NCBI GenBank assembly: GCA_030323305.1
Contig: CP106741.1
Span: forward strand, 997,001 to 1,061,000
Length of the DNA stretch: 64,000 nucleotides
Direction: 5' to 3'
Origin: Paenibacillus sp. CC-CFT747
GTDB lineage: Bacteria > Bacillota > Bacilli > Paenibacillales > NBRC-103111
Part shown: piece after piece, positions 39,088 to 48,500 of the stretch
How the letters are laid out: each line of letters opens with the position of its first letter
Numbering within the stretch: the stretch's first letter is position 1
Translations under genes and position numbers: made by a program
The notes under the pieces: model-generated
The model's input: the letters and a program-made list of their open reading frames with translations, nothing else
What the model was told of the DNA's origin: nothing
Databases searched by the model: none

Positions 39088-39366
39088 TTATCCTCCCCAG
39101 GCGTCCGCCAGATTCTGAATCAGGCCATACACCAAACCTCCTGCAAAGAGAAGAACGGAAACCGCGGTGAACACGCGGTAAGGATTTTGAAGCCATAGAG
39201 GAAGCTGGCTGCCAAGCTTGGGGTGACGAAACCCCGAAACGATATCCGCATGCCGGATCACATCGTTGAAAGGAGTCCTTTCCTCAGGGGAAAGAGGGGG
39301 ACCGGAGCGTATGGTAAGGTGAAGGCTTTTGTCTTGATAAGGATTGTAAGAAGGCTTCGTCATCAT
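39088..39366 (-). CDS. Small membrane-anchored hypothetical protein
   Basis: Intact, 92 residues. The N-terminal 60 residues are soluble (PYQDKSLHLTIRSG, PLSPEERTPFNDVIRHADIV); one membrane helix lies at about 64-85 (VFTAVSVLLFAGGLVYGLI). Not recognised. ATG 39366 has AAGGAGG, which decides against the longer frame to 39489. First gene of the small operon with 38884 and the HIT gene. Confidence 0.6.
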   Translation of the reverse strand: MMTKPSYNPYQDKSLHLTIRSGPPLSPEERTPFNDVIRHADIVSGFRHPKLGSQLPLWLQNPYRVFTAVSVLLFAGGLVYGLIQNLADAWGG

Positions 39367-39485
39367 CGACCTCCTTGCTGAAATATCCATATTATAGCAT
39401 TTTATGAAGATAAAAGGGAACCAGACCTTGGTCCCCATCGGCGCTGAAAGGGGAATGCCTGGGAAGGGGCTCAACTGCCCTGTCC

Positions 39486-40295
39486 TCACGGCTGCGATTG
39501 GAGAGCCGCTTGGAACGAATTCATGCTCATGTCTCCCGTGATGACGACCCGGTGCAGCGCCAGCCGGCCCTGTTCGGGAGAGGCTGGGCCGGGCTCCGTT
39601 GTAACGGCCAGCCGGTAGCCGGCTTGGCGGGCGGCCCTGAGGGTTGGCCGGTCATAGAAGCCGTAGGGATACGCCAGCACGCCGGCCGGATGACCCAAAC
39701 GGCGCAGGATGGCTTCACGGGAGCCGGTCAGTTCCCGGAGCTTTTCTTCCCCGGTCAGCTTGGTCAGATCGGGATGCGTCACGGTGTGCGACTGGGTATC
39801 GATCAGCCCCGACGCCTCCATACGGCGAAGCTGGTCCCAGGTAAGACGGCCCGGCTTCCCGATGCTGCCGGTTACGGCAAAAACGGTAGCCCGCATGCCC
39901 ATCTGCTTCAGGATCGGGTAAGCGGCGGTGTAATTATCTTCATAGCCGTCGTCGAACGTCAGAATGACCGGCTTCGGGGGCAGCGGGCGGCCTCCGTTCC
40001 ACGCTTCCTCCAGCTCACGAAAGGAAAGCGAATGGAAGCCCTCCTCCTTCAGGAAAGCCATCTCTTCGGCAAAATGGGCAGGAGACACCTTCAGCGGATC
40101 TCCGGCATCCTCCGCAATCCGGTGATAGAGAAGAATAGGCACGGAAGTCACCGGGTCCCCGGAAGGGAGGGACTGCCGGGCCTCGTGCTCGCGGTACACC
40201 GGTGCCGACTCTTTTTCCCCGCCGGCTTGGGCCGGAACCCAACTCCCCTCCGAGCCTCCCAGCAACAGGACAATTCCCAGAAGCCACGCTCTCAT
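39486..40295 (-). CDS. Secreted polysaccharide deacetylase (CE4)
   Basis: Intact, 269 residues. A signal peptide (about 1-24) precedes a NodB domain: VPILLYHRI, VILTFDDGYEDNYTAAYPIL (catalytic and metal Asp pair), IDTQSHTVTHPDL (metal His pair) and LAYPYGFYD. Removes N-acetyl groups from chitin-like polymers or peptidoglycan outside the cell. The short form with PILLYHRI resembles IcaB/PgaB and YlxY-like deacetylases rather than PdaA. Substrate unproven. Confidence 0.85.
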   Translation of the reverse strand: MRAWLLGIVLLLGGSEGSWVPAQAGGEKESAPVYREHEARQSLPSGDPVTSVPILLYHRIAEDAGDPLKVSPAHFAEEMAFLKEEGFHSLSFRELEEAWNGGRPLPPKPVILTFDDGYEDNYTAAYPILKQMGMRATVFAVTGSIGKPGRLTWDQLRRMEASGLIDTQSHTVTHPDLTKLTGEEKLRELTGSREAILRRLGHPAGVLAYPYGFYDRPTLRAARQAGYRLAVTTEPGPASPEQGRLALHRVVITGDMSMNSFQAALQSQP

Positions 40296-40388
40296 CTTCT
40301 TTCCTCCTCACGGGTAGAGTGAGGTTTAGTTTGCTTCCCGGCTGGGAAATCATGTATTCTCGACCGCCCGCCGAACCTCCAGACAGCC

Positions 40389-40480
40389 AGTGCCTTATCT
40401 GGTAACTTTGTTGGTCAGAAAGCCTCTGAATGCGCAAGAAAACCAATAGGAAAGCAGAACAACACTCACTGAGAAGGCAC
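40389..40480 (-). repeat. Dispersed 90-base inverted-end repeat, copy C
   Basis: Read on the minus strand it begins GTGCCTTCTCAGTGAGTGTT, contains GCGCATTCAGAGGCTT and ACCAACAAAGTTACCAGATA, and ends AGGCACT. The two ends are inverted repeats of each other (GTGCCTTCTCAGT and GTGCCTTATCTGG). Confidence 0.8.
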
Positions 40481-40485
40481 CAGCA

Positions 40486-40520
40486 AAAAAAGCGTTCCGC
40501 AGAAGGCGAACGCTTTTTTC
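40486..40520. terminator. Rho-independent terminator downstream of mscL
   Basis: AAAAAAGCGTTC pairs with GAACGCTTTTTT, giving A/T runs on both sides. It is 36 bases past the mscL stop on the minus strand and abuts repeat copy C. Confidence 0.85.
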
Positions 40521-40556
40521 GGGTAGAGCGAATAGGGGATATCTTTCCGGTTTCCT

Positions 40557-40958
40557 TTAAGGAGTGTCTCTCTGCTCCCTTTCCTGCTTAAGAAGATCAC
40601 GGATCTCGGCCAGCAGCCTCTCCTCGTTGGACGGCGCCGGCACCTCGCGCTTCTCCTCCTTCTTATCTTCCTTGCGCCGGAACCGGCTCAAGGCTTTGAT
40701 CACGAAGAAGATGGAGAACGCCACGATGAAGAAGTCGATCACCGTCTGCAGGAACGCCCCGTACTTGAAGACCGTTTCGCCGTAGGTAAAGGACAGTCCG
40801 GAGAAATTTAGCCCGCCCAACAGAAGTCCTAGCAGAGGCGTCAGGATGTCGTTGACGAGCGAGGTGACGATTTTGCCGAACGCGCCGCCGATGATGACCC
40901 CGATGGCCAGATCCATAATATTGCCCTTCATGGCAAATGCCTTAAATTCTTTCCACAT
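40557..40958 (-). CDS. mscL: Large-conductance mechanosensitive channel
   Basis: Intact, 133 residues. [28 protein letters not shown] is the MscL TM1 signature region (residues about 10-37); the periplasmic loop and TM2 ([18 protein letters not shown]) follow, then a basic and acidic C-terminal bundle ([27 protein letters not shown]). It releases solutes on hypo-osmotic shock. ATG 40958 has GGGAGG; the longer frame to 41057 lacks a site. Confidence 0.95.
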   Translation of the reverse strand: MWKEFKAFAMKGNIMDLAIGVIIGGAFGKIVTSLVNDILTPLLGLLLGGLNFSGLSFTYGETVFKYGAFLQTVIDFFIVAFSIFFVIKALSRFRRKEDKKEEKREVPAPSNEERLLAEIRDLLKQEREQRDTP

Positions 40959-41347
40959 TTCCGTTGTGCCTCCCTGGTTATGAATGATGCCTGATAAACA
41001 ATCCTCTTCTAAAATACTCCATTCCCGGTAGGCAGGCAAGATAATATCCCTTCGCAAGTTGTGATGGGAGGCTGTTGAAAGTTCCGGTGTAAGGCACTTC
41101 TCTTATGCATTAAAAAAGGCCCAGTGCCTTACTCGCGAATGAAATGCTGCTTCCCCGTTCCTTTTCGAGTGCAACGAGAGGCTTTTCTACTCAACAATGC
41201 TGCCGACTAAGGCACGGAAAGACGTTGGTCCTTCAGGAGGCTGCCCGAAGACGTGTTTCACCTAAACTCTCCCTTGTCAAAACGCCCCCTCCCTCTATAC
41301 TTTGGGGAATCTTGTGGTAGGAAAACATTGGAAAGGGATGAGTCCGG
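40959..41347. other. Intergenic region with repeat copy D, no gene
   Basis: About 390 bases between divergent mscL and the methyltransferase gene. Apart from the repeat at 41123-41215 I see nothing coding; promoters for both genes should lie here. Confidence 0.5.
41123..41215 (+). repeat. Dispersed 90-base inverted-end repeat, copy D
   Basis: It begins AGTGCCTTACTCG and ends CCGACTAAGGCAC, nearly perfect inverted ends. The interior (TGCTGCTTCC, GTGCAACGAGAGGCTTTTCT, CAACAATGCTG) is the most diverged of the four copies. Confidence 0.75.
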
Positions 41348-42093
41348 ATGAACGAGAAAGAAGACGCCCGCTTCTATCAGGAGGTTGGGAAGACCAACGG
41401 ATGGGATTTCAGCCGAATCACCTGCGTGACCGAAGGGGAAGGGTGGGACTTCTATGAGGAGGTGGCCCGAAAGTGCCGCCCGTCCGACCTCCTCCTCGAT
41501 ATCGGTACGGGAGGCGGCGAGAAGCTGTTGGCCCTCGCCCACGCGGCTCTGCTGCTGGTGGGGATCGACCGGTCGCCCGGCATGATCGAAACGGCCCAGG
41601 CGAACGTGGCCCGCTCCGGCAAGGCCAACGTGCGCCTGCTGCAGATGGACGCCGGCAGGCTTGAGTTCCCGCCGGGCTTTTTCCAGGTGGCATCCTGCCG
41701 CCAAGCGCCCTTCTCCGCCAGGGAAACCGCGAGGGTGCTGGCCCCGGGGGCTGGTTTCTCACGCAGCAGGTGAGCGAGGGAGATAAACGCAAGCTAGTGG
41801 AAGCATTCGGAAGGGGGCGGGGAACGGAGGAAGACGGGACCTTGAAGAACCGGTACCTCCGGGAAGTGGAGGAGGCCGGTTTTACCGAGGTTCAGTCCTT
41901 CGACTATGACGCGACGGAGTATTATGGAGCCCGTGAGGACCTTCTTTTCCTGCTGGAAAACACCCCCATCATCCCGGACTTCGGAAAGCGGGAGGAGGAT
42001 TACACTATTCTCGACGAGTTCATCGCGAAGCATCGGACAGACAAAGGCATTCGCACCAACTCGAAGCGCTTTCTGATTATTGCCCGGAAATAA
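41348..42093 (+). CDS. Class I SAM-dependent methyltransferase (frame broken once)
   Basis: LLLDIGTGGGEKLL is the SAM-binding glycine loop, LVGIDRSPGMIETAQANV the acidic loop, LLQMDAGRLEFPPGFF motif II and CRQAPF the typical motif of a Bacillota SAM methyltransferase group. The substrate is unknown. The break is at the G-run 41746-41750; one added G gives LAPGGWFLTQQV and 248 residues in total. It is monocistronic. Confidence 0.85.
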
Positions 42094-42109
42094 GCGAGAA
42101 GCGCGCGCG

Positions 42110-42185
42110 GGACTTTTCCGGAGCTTTCTCGGAGCTTTTCGAAGCTCTTTCGAAGCTCTTTCTAAGCTCTTTCGGGCTCGTCCGG
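42110..42185 (+). repeat. Short imperfect tandem repeat
   Basis: Several units of about 12 bases related to GAAGCTCTTTC (GGAGCTTTCTC, GGAGCTTTTC, GAAGCTCTTTC twice, TAAGCTCTTTC) follow the methyltransferase stop. Confidence 0.55.
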
Positions 42186-42215
42186 AACTCTTCCGGTCAC
42201 TCCCATCCAGCCCCC

Positions 42216-42895
42216 CTACTCCCGCCTCTCCTCCCGCACCGGCAGGCAGCAGATCGGGATCCGCTCCCTTTTCACCTCCGGGAACTCCGCTTCAAACCAG
42301 CCCTCATAAGCAAAAATCTTGCCGAACCGCGCATTGCTCACGTTCACCTCGATCCGGAAGCGTTCCTCGCGCTCGTCGTACCACTCGCACACATCGGCCG
42401 TGCCCGTCAGGCTGTCCGGGAACCGGAAGCCCAGCCAGCGCTCATAGAAGCGCTGCTCGCCCGACCGGAGCCGGAGGCCGCCTTCCGGCGTGGCTTCCAT
42501 CTCGATGTCCACGGCCAGATGCTGGTGCGTGCCGAGGTAATCGACGATCCGGCCCCGTTCCCGGCTGTAGATCATCGTCGCATCGAACCGGCGTACCCGG
42601 CCCGGGAACCGGTATGTGCGGATCCACGTCACCGTTTCGCGGCCGAAGGAATCCGTGTACGCGTAATTCTGTATGGTGAACGGGATGTTCCGCCCCCTTC
42701 CGGGAACAGAATGTGCCGCGTGGTGCCCAGGTACAGGAACGGAAAAGCAAAACGCTTCGCATACCAGATCCGCTCCATCACCCCGCGTCCGATCGAGGCG
42801 GAACGAGCTCCGCTGTGCAGGCCGAATCTTTTCTGAATCTGCGGATGCAGCCGCCGGAAGTCCGAGCCGAGCGCCTGCTCGTATATGGATGGCAT
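42216..42895 (-). CDS. DUF4166 family protein (frame broken once)
   Basis: MPSIYEQALGSDFRRLHPQI with KRFG, then GVMERIWYAKRFAFPFLYLG and the C-terminal FYERWLGFRFPDSLTG and VSNARFGKIFAYEGWFEAEF match DUF4166, function unknown. The break is at the C-run 42693-42697; repair gives 226 residues. ATG 42895 has GGAGGAG. It follows the SRPBCC-DoxX gene by 28 bases on the same strand. DUF4166 and DoxX-like proteins are often neighbours, so they likely share a pathway. Confidence 0.8.
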
Positions 42896-42923
42896 GAACC
42901 TTCTCCTCCTTCATAAGGGGCGG

Positions 42924-44083
42924 TTACCCGCCCGGGCTCCGCCGGCAGCGGGAGGCGCGGGGCAGGTCCTTCCGTGTCCACAAGGCGATTAAGGCGAGCC
43001 CCGCCATCGAGACGTTGAGCGAAACCGGATTGAACGGGGCCGCGAGCACCATCGGGCTGCTTACCGCGGCACCGATCAGGAGCAGGACGAGCCCCGCGAG
43101 GTCCGTGTAATACAGCAGCCGGCTCCGGTGAAACCTCCAGTGGAGAAGGCCGAACAGGATCTCCCCAATCCCGACGGCCGCAAGAACCGCCGTTTCCTTC
43201 CCGGCAAAGACGGTTCCCAGCTCGCCCAGCAGTTCCCGTTCCCCCGTATAGGTGAAAAGCAGCTTCGGCACCAGGCCGTGGTAGATCCAGAGGAACGAGA
43301 GCAGGAAGACGGCTGTGTAATGGATGAGGCTTCTCTGCAGCGACACCGCCGGGGCGATTCCCCTCTCGATCCACAGCCGGAGGCAGTCGAAGCTCCAGGC
43401 GGTGGCCCAGCCCATGAGCGGGCGGAAAAGCAGCCGGTCCACCAGCCGGCCAGGCAGACCGAACCTCGTCCGGTAGTCGTAGCGGGTGAGGAACCGGACG
43501 GCATCTTGCGACTGGTCGGATGGTTCCGGCTGAACCGGCCCGACCGGAGCCGCAGGGCCTCCGGATGCGGCTAACGGGGAGACGCTCCCCTCGAAAGCAC
43601 TCGCAGCCGAATCCCCATCGGCTCGTGTTCGGGCGGTTTCTTCCGCTGACCCAGATGCCTCAACCGAAGTTCTTCTCGTTCCTCCCGATGGACTCCCCTC
43701 CGCAGGCCTCTCCCGCTTCCCGCCGGGATCGGAATGTCCCCCTCCGGATCAGCCAGCGGGATGTACTTCCAGTACCCCGCTCCCTCCCGGATAAGGGACA
43801 ACGCCTGCTCCGAGCCGAAGCGGAGCGCGGAGGTGCGCTCTCCACCCGCACCCTCGACGACGGCTGTCGCCTCCCCGTCTCCGCGGATGCGCAGCCCGAA
43901 GCCGATGCGGGTTTCGTACCGGAACCGCTGGGGCTCGTGCTCTTTTTCCTTCGGGAGGTACCGGATGTCCGTAAACCGCAGGTCCCATTCCCGGTGCTTC
44001 TCGGGATTCTGGGTATAGTCCCACAGGCGGTCCATGCCGCCCCGAATGTCGATTTCCACATAAATCGGTCTGCTCTTGGCCAT
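42924..44083 (-). CDS. SRPBCC ligand-binding domain fused by a disordered linker to a DoxX-like membrane domain (frame broken once)
   Basis: Residues about 1-115 form an SRPBCC/polyketide-cyclase-like lipid-binding fold (IYVEIDIRGGMDRLWDYTQN). A linker of about 90 residues rich in Gly, Ser, Ala and Pro follows (e.g. PLAASGGPAAPVGPVQPEPS). From about 210 a four-helix DoxX-like domain begins: YHGLVPKLLFTYTGERELL, then IGEILFGLLHW. The break is at the C-run 43738-43742; only the repaired frame gives the low-complexity linker and 386 residues. Membrane-associated; the substrate is unknown. Confidence 0.75.
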
Positions 44084-44109
44084 AAGCCCCGGCCTCCTTG
44101 CTGTAAAGG

Positions 44110-44520
44110 TTACGAATCGATAAAACGCTCGCGGATATCGGGCGTCGGCACTAGGCAGCTGTCCGTCCGGCCGAACCAGCGGTAGCGGTTGCGGGCAATC
44201 CGGTCGTAGACGAAGTCCCGGATGGGGCGCGGCACGGCCAGGAAGAGAAGCGCCGGGGACCAGACGCCCCCGAGCTCATGCAGCACGCGGAGGGCCGCCG
44301 AGGACTTGATGTACGTCCGTTCTCCCCGGACCATCACGAAGGTGTCCAGCGCATCCGGGTCCAATCCGCTTCCAAGCAGCAGCCTCCTTCCCGTCTCCGA
44401 CTGCAGGGAGGCAAAAACGAACTTCCCCGCCCGGTCGCGCGGGATCACGAAGCGGATCACGAAGCTGCATAGGTTGCATACACCGTCATACAGCAGAATG
44501 GCCTTCTCCGTTTTCTCCAT
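44110..44520 (-). CDS. DCC-family thiol-disulfide oxidoreductase-like protein (DUF393)
   Basis: Intact, 136 residues. LLYDGVCNLCSFVIRFVIPRD holds the DxxCxxC motif (DGVCNLC) that gives the family its name. IKSSAALRVL and AVPRPIRDFVYDRIARNRYRW are also typical. The redox role is inferred from the thioredoxin-like fold. It heads the group with the SRPBCC-DoxX and DUF4166 genes. Confidence 0.88.
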   Translation of the reverse strand: MEKTEKAILLYDGVCNLCSFVIRFVIPRDRAGKFVFASLQSETGRRLLLGSGLDPDALDTFVMVRGERTYIKSSAALRVLHELGGVWSPALLFLAVPRPIRDFVYDRIARNRYRWFGRTDSCLVPTPDIRERFIDS

Positions 44521-44766
44521 TGCCGTTCCTCCTGTCCTCCGCCGCCGCTTTATGGATCGTTCTTCCTCATTGTACCCGTCCGGCGGGGGTTTTCTAAGTT
44601 CTATCTTTTATAGTACCCTGTCCGAACCCCCGCGGCAAAACGGCCCCGGAATAACGGGGAACGGTTGGGCCCGTTATCTCTTTCCCTTTCTTGTCCTCCT
44701 GTTTCCCCTCCGATGAGCAGGGAGATGCTATACTGGAGAAAAAGAACACAGAGGAGGAACCCGGAG

Positions 44767-45378
44767 ATGGATCGGCTGGCGCAGCAAATTCAATTCGTGG
44801 TGGAGATCGACAAACTGAAGCAGGTGGTGCGGCGGGCCCGTCTGATGGACGATTCCCGCTATGAGAATGACGCGGAGCATTCCTGGCACCAGGCGGCCAT
44901 GGCGATGGTTCTTGCCGAGCATGCCAACGACGCGCAAGTGGACCGGTTCCGCGTCATGCGGATGCTGGTCATCCATGACCTGGTGGAGATCGATGCCGGC
45001 GATACTTTTGCGTATGATGTGACGGGGCACCTGGACAAGGCGGAACGGGAGCAGAAAGCGGCCGACCGGCTGTTCGGCATGCTGCCTCCCGATCAGGCGC
45101 AGGAGCTTCGCGGGCTGTGGGACGAGTTCGAGGAGCGGGTGACGCCGGAGGCCCGTTTTGCCGCGGCATTGGACCGGTTTCAGCCCCTGTTGCACAACTA
45201 CCACACCCAAGGGCATACGTGGAAAAAATTCGGAATAACGGCTGAGATGGTCCTCAGCCGCAATGCGTCCATTGCCGAGGGCTCTGAGGCTCTCTGGGCG
45301 TACGCCCGGAGGCTCATCGAGGAATCCGTGGAAAAGGGCTATCTTCCGGAAGGCAAGCCGGCCGCCGCCGGAAACTGA
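44767..45378 (+). CDS. HD-domain phosphohydrolase (HDDC2/YfbR-like)
   Basis: Intact, 203 residues. ENDAEHSWHQAAMAMVLAEH and MLVIHDLVEIDAGDTFAYD give the H...HD...D metal site. Relatives are 5'-deoxynucleotidases or general nucleotide phosphohydrolases. ATG 44767 is preceded by GAGGAGG; the open frame to 44665 has no site. Confidence 0.85.
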   Translation: MDRLAQQIQFVVEIDKLKQVVRRARLMDDSRYENDAEHSWHQAAMAMVLAEHANDAQVDRFRVMRMLVIHDLVEIDAGDTFAYDVTGHLDKAEREQKAADRLFGMLPPDQAQELRGLWDEFEERVTPEARFAAALDRFQPLLHNYHTQGHTWKKFGITAEMVLSRNASIAEGSEALWAYARRLIEESVEKGYLPEGKPAAAGN

Positions 45379-45470
45379 ACACGGGGCTGCTTCTTCCGGT
45401 GATGGAGGCTCCGACCGTTCTTTATTCACATGGCGAGTGGTTTCCCTCCTAAGTGATTGACGGCATTAAA

Positions 45471-45533
45471 AAGGACACGCCTGGTCCAAACGGTTCCCGA
45501 ATCCCGGTTCCCGTTCGACCAGAGCGTGTCCTT
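45471..45533. terminator. Bidirectional terminator between convergent genes
   Basis: AAGGACACGCCTGGTC (45471-45486) pairs with GACCAGAGCGTGTCCTT (45517-45533) around a loop that can itself fold (CGGTTCCCGA against CGGTTCCCG). It ends the HD gene and the GH141-like gene. Confidence 0.7.
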
Positions 45534-45542
45534 CTCTCTTCC

Positions 45543-48500
45543 TTACCCGTTCAGCAGAGCGAGCGCGTCCCGGCTTAAATAATCTGCGGCTTCCTTGGTA
45601 ATATGCTTGCCGCTCTGGGCCTGAACCTCCTTCCGAAAGCCCTGCCAATCCTTCTGCTCCAGCTTCCCGAGCAGGCTCTTCTTGATCCCGGCATTATCGA
45701 TCGCTTGATCATCTGCGAACCGGTTGACCAGCTCCTGAAGCGAGGCCTGGCTCGCTTCCGTCTGGAACCGGATGGTCAGCATGCTCCGGTTTCCCGCCCT
45801 ATCCTCTGCCGTGATCGTAAGGGTGTGACTTCCGAGCTCCAGCAGGTAGAGCGGAATCCGGGAATCCGGGGCGTAAGGCTTCCCGTCCAGCAGGACGGAG
45901 GTCTTCCCCGGCTCCACTCCGGACACGGAATCCGTTACGTGAAGTCCAAGCGCCAGGTCGGTGCTGTCGGCATAGACGGCATCCGGCCCGACCCCGGAAG
46001 CTTCGATAGCCGGCCCGGCTGTGTCCAGCTTGATGGCAAGCGTCCGGACTTCCTCTTCGTTACCGGATCGATCCGTGGACCGAAACCTCCAGTCGTACGC
46101 TCCCCCGGCCTCCACGGTAAGGGCTCTCGTGTAGCGGAGCCAGGTTGCGCCTCCATCCGAACTGTACACGGTGTCCGCAACGCCGGATCCTTCATCGGAT
46201 GCCCCGAGACGGAGCGTTACCGGATGAACGTACCAGCCGTTCGCTCCATCCGGATCCGCCGGGGTCAACTCAGCGGTGGTGACGGGCGCGAACGAATCGG
46301 GCACGGTCAAGGAATAGGAGCCTTTTGCTTCCCCATACCGTGCCGTCAGGACGGCCGTCCCCGGAAGATGGGCCGTTACCTCTCCCTTCCCGTTGACCTC
46401 GGCGATCTTAGAATCGCTGCTTTCGAAGGTTACCCCCGACGACAGCGTTCCGTTCGTGCCGTCCTCATAGACGGCCGTCACGACGGCCGTTCGGGTTTCT
46501 CCCGCCTTGATGCCTGATAAGCCATCGAGGGAAAGCCCGGCAGCGGCCGGTGCCCGGTCGTCCATCCGGCTTAAGGTGATGCTTCCGGTTCTTGCGATCA
46601 AGCCGAAATACCCGGGCTCGGACAAGGCATTCGCCTTGTCGGTATCGACAAAGTCGAAGACGTCCTTTCCGTCCACCTTCATGACGAGGCGCACCCCGTT
46701 ATCCTGCCGGAACGTCCCCACCTGCACTCGGCGGGTCTCGCCGAAGGGAAGCATCGTATTCGGGATCGCGTCGCCTCCGATGCTCGGATACCCGGCCAGG
46801 TTGCCGTAAATGACGGTCCGCTTGCCGCTGTTAAACCGGTGGAGCTCGATGCTGCTGCCGGAGACGACAACGAGGTAGGTGTTTCCGTTGGAGTAGTTCA
46901 CCTCGGAGCTCGGGTTGCCGAGCGAAAGCGCGTACCAGCTGCCCGAGCCGTTGATGGTCATGTTGAAATCGAGCATCTCGTTCAGGAACATCCGGTCCTT
47001 CTGCACGGCATAGCCTCCGGCCGTAGCCAAGGTCAGGCTGCCGGCCCCCGCCCGGATGCTGCCGCTCTCCGTTCCGTTAATGCCCCAGGAATCCTCCCGG
47101 TCGATCTCGGATCGCAGCTTGTAATTGTCGGCTGTGGCGGAATCCACCACCTTGTACAGGTAATAACCGGAAGCCGAGGTATGGGCGTAGTCTCCTTTTA
47201 TCGTGAGGACCGCCGTACCCGCTTGATGGGCGGTTAGCCGTCCATCCTCGGTGACCGTGGCCACCTCGGGGCTGCTGGACAGGAACTCCGTTCGGTCCAG
47301 GGGAACCTCATTGCCGAAAAGAGTATGGCCCACGGCCTTCAGTTCCCTCTCCTCTCCCGGAGCCCCATACCGGACATGGGTAGCCTCCCCTTCGAGCCGG
47401 ACCTCCGAAAGCTCATCGTCTACATACACGTCGACGGTGACCGTTCTCAGCATGGTGCCGTTCAGGATGCTGATGTCCACCTTGGTGCTCCCCCGGCTGA
47501 TTCCGGTGACGCGGCCCTGCCCATCCACAGCGGCGATCTCCGGCTGGCGCGAAGCATAGTACACCCGGCTTGCACCCAGGTCCAGCGTCTCATCCTTGCC
47601 TCCCCGGCTGTGGATGGAAATCGTTTCGGCCGACCCTGATTTGAGATTAACCGGATCCGCGGACAACCGCGGAATGATTCCATCCGCCACATCGCGGAAG
47701 GGAGTCTGAAGCCCCGAGTTGCGGATGACGGCAAGTGCTTCTTCCGGCCAATTCGCATCCGGCACGACATGCGTATTCTCGAAGATGGCATTCGTCCCGT
47801 TGTTAACATAATACGGCTGCGTCGTATAGTTCCCGTTGAAGAATTGATCATGAATGGTCGGCAGCCATACTTGGGCCCACCTTTGGGCTCCGTGCCACGG
47901 CGGTGTGTTTTTCAAGTCGATCACATTCCGCTCGTATTTCCAGAACGCGGAGCCCTGGTCGGCGTACAGCACGGCACTGTCGTTCATTTGGTTGCGGATG
48001 TAGTTGCCCGACACGACGTTGGGGTCCTGAACGGAAGCTCCGGTTGTTCCAAGGCTGTAAACCGCTCCGCCGTCTCTCAGTCCCTTTCCGAGCAGGTCAT
48101 AGATCAGGTTATCCTCAATATGAACGTTGCGGGTGACGGGATCGAACTTCGCATCCCAGCCGTACCCGATATGCGTACCGCTGTAGGGAATGGAGAAAAC
48201 TTCGTTGTGCCTGATATCCATATCGACCGGAAACCCGGCCGAAATGGCCGACGCCGATTTGTAGTCCGCCCCGATATCATGAATGAGGTTGTTGGTGACG
48301 TCGTTGTTCTTCATGATTTTGCGCGGATCGGCGGGGTGGTACACCTCGGGATCGCTGGAGTAAGGCTGGCCTACGGTCACGGCGCCGCCCGAAATATCAT
48401 AGAAATGATTGCCTTCAATCAGGCTGTTCTGGACCCCGTTGTCCATCCGGATGCCGGTTATTCCAAGCTTGGTGAACGTATTGCGCTCAAAATTCACCGT

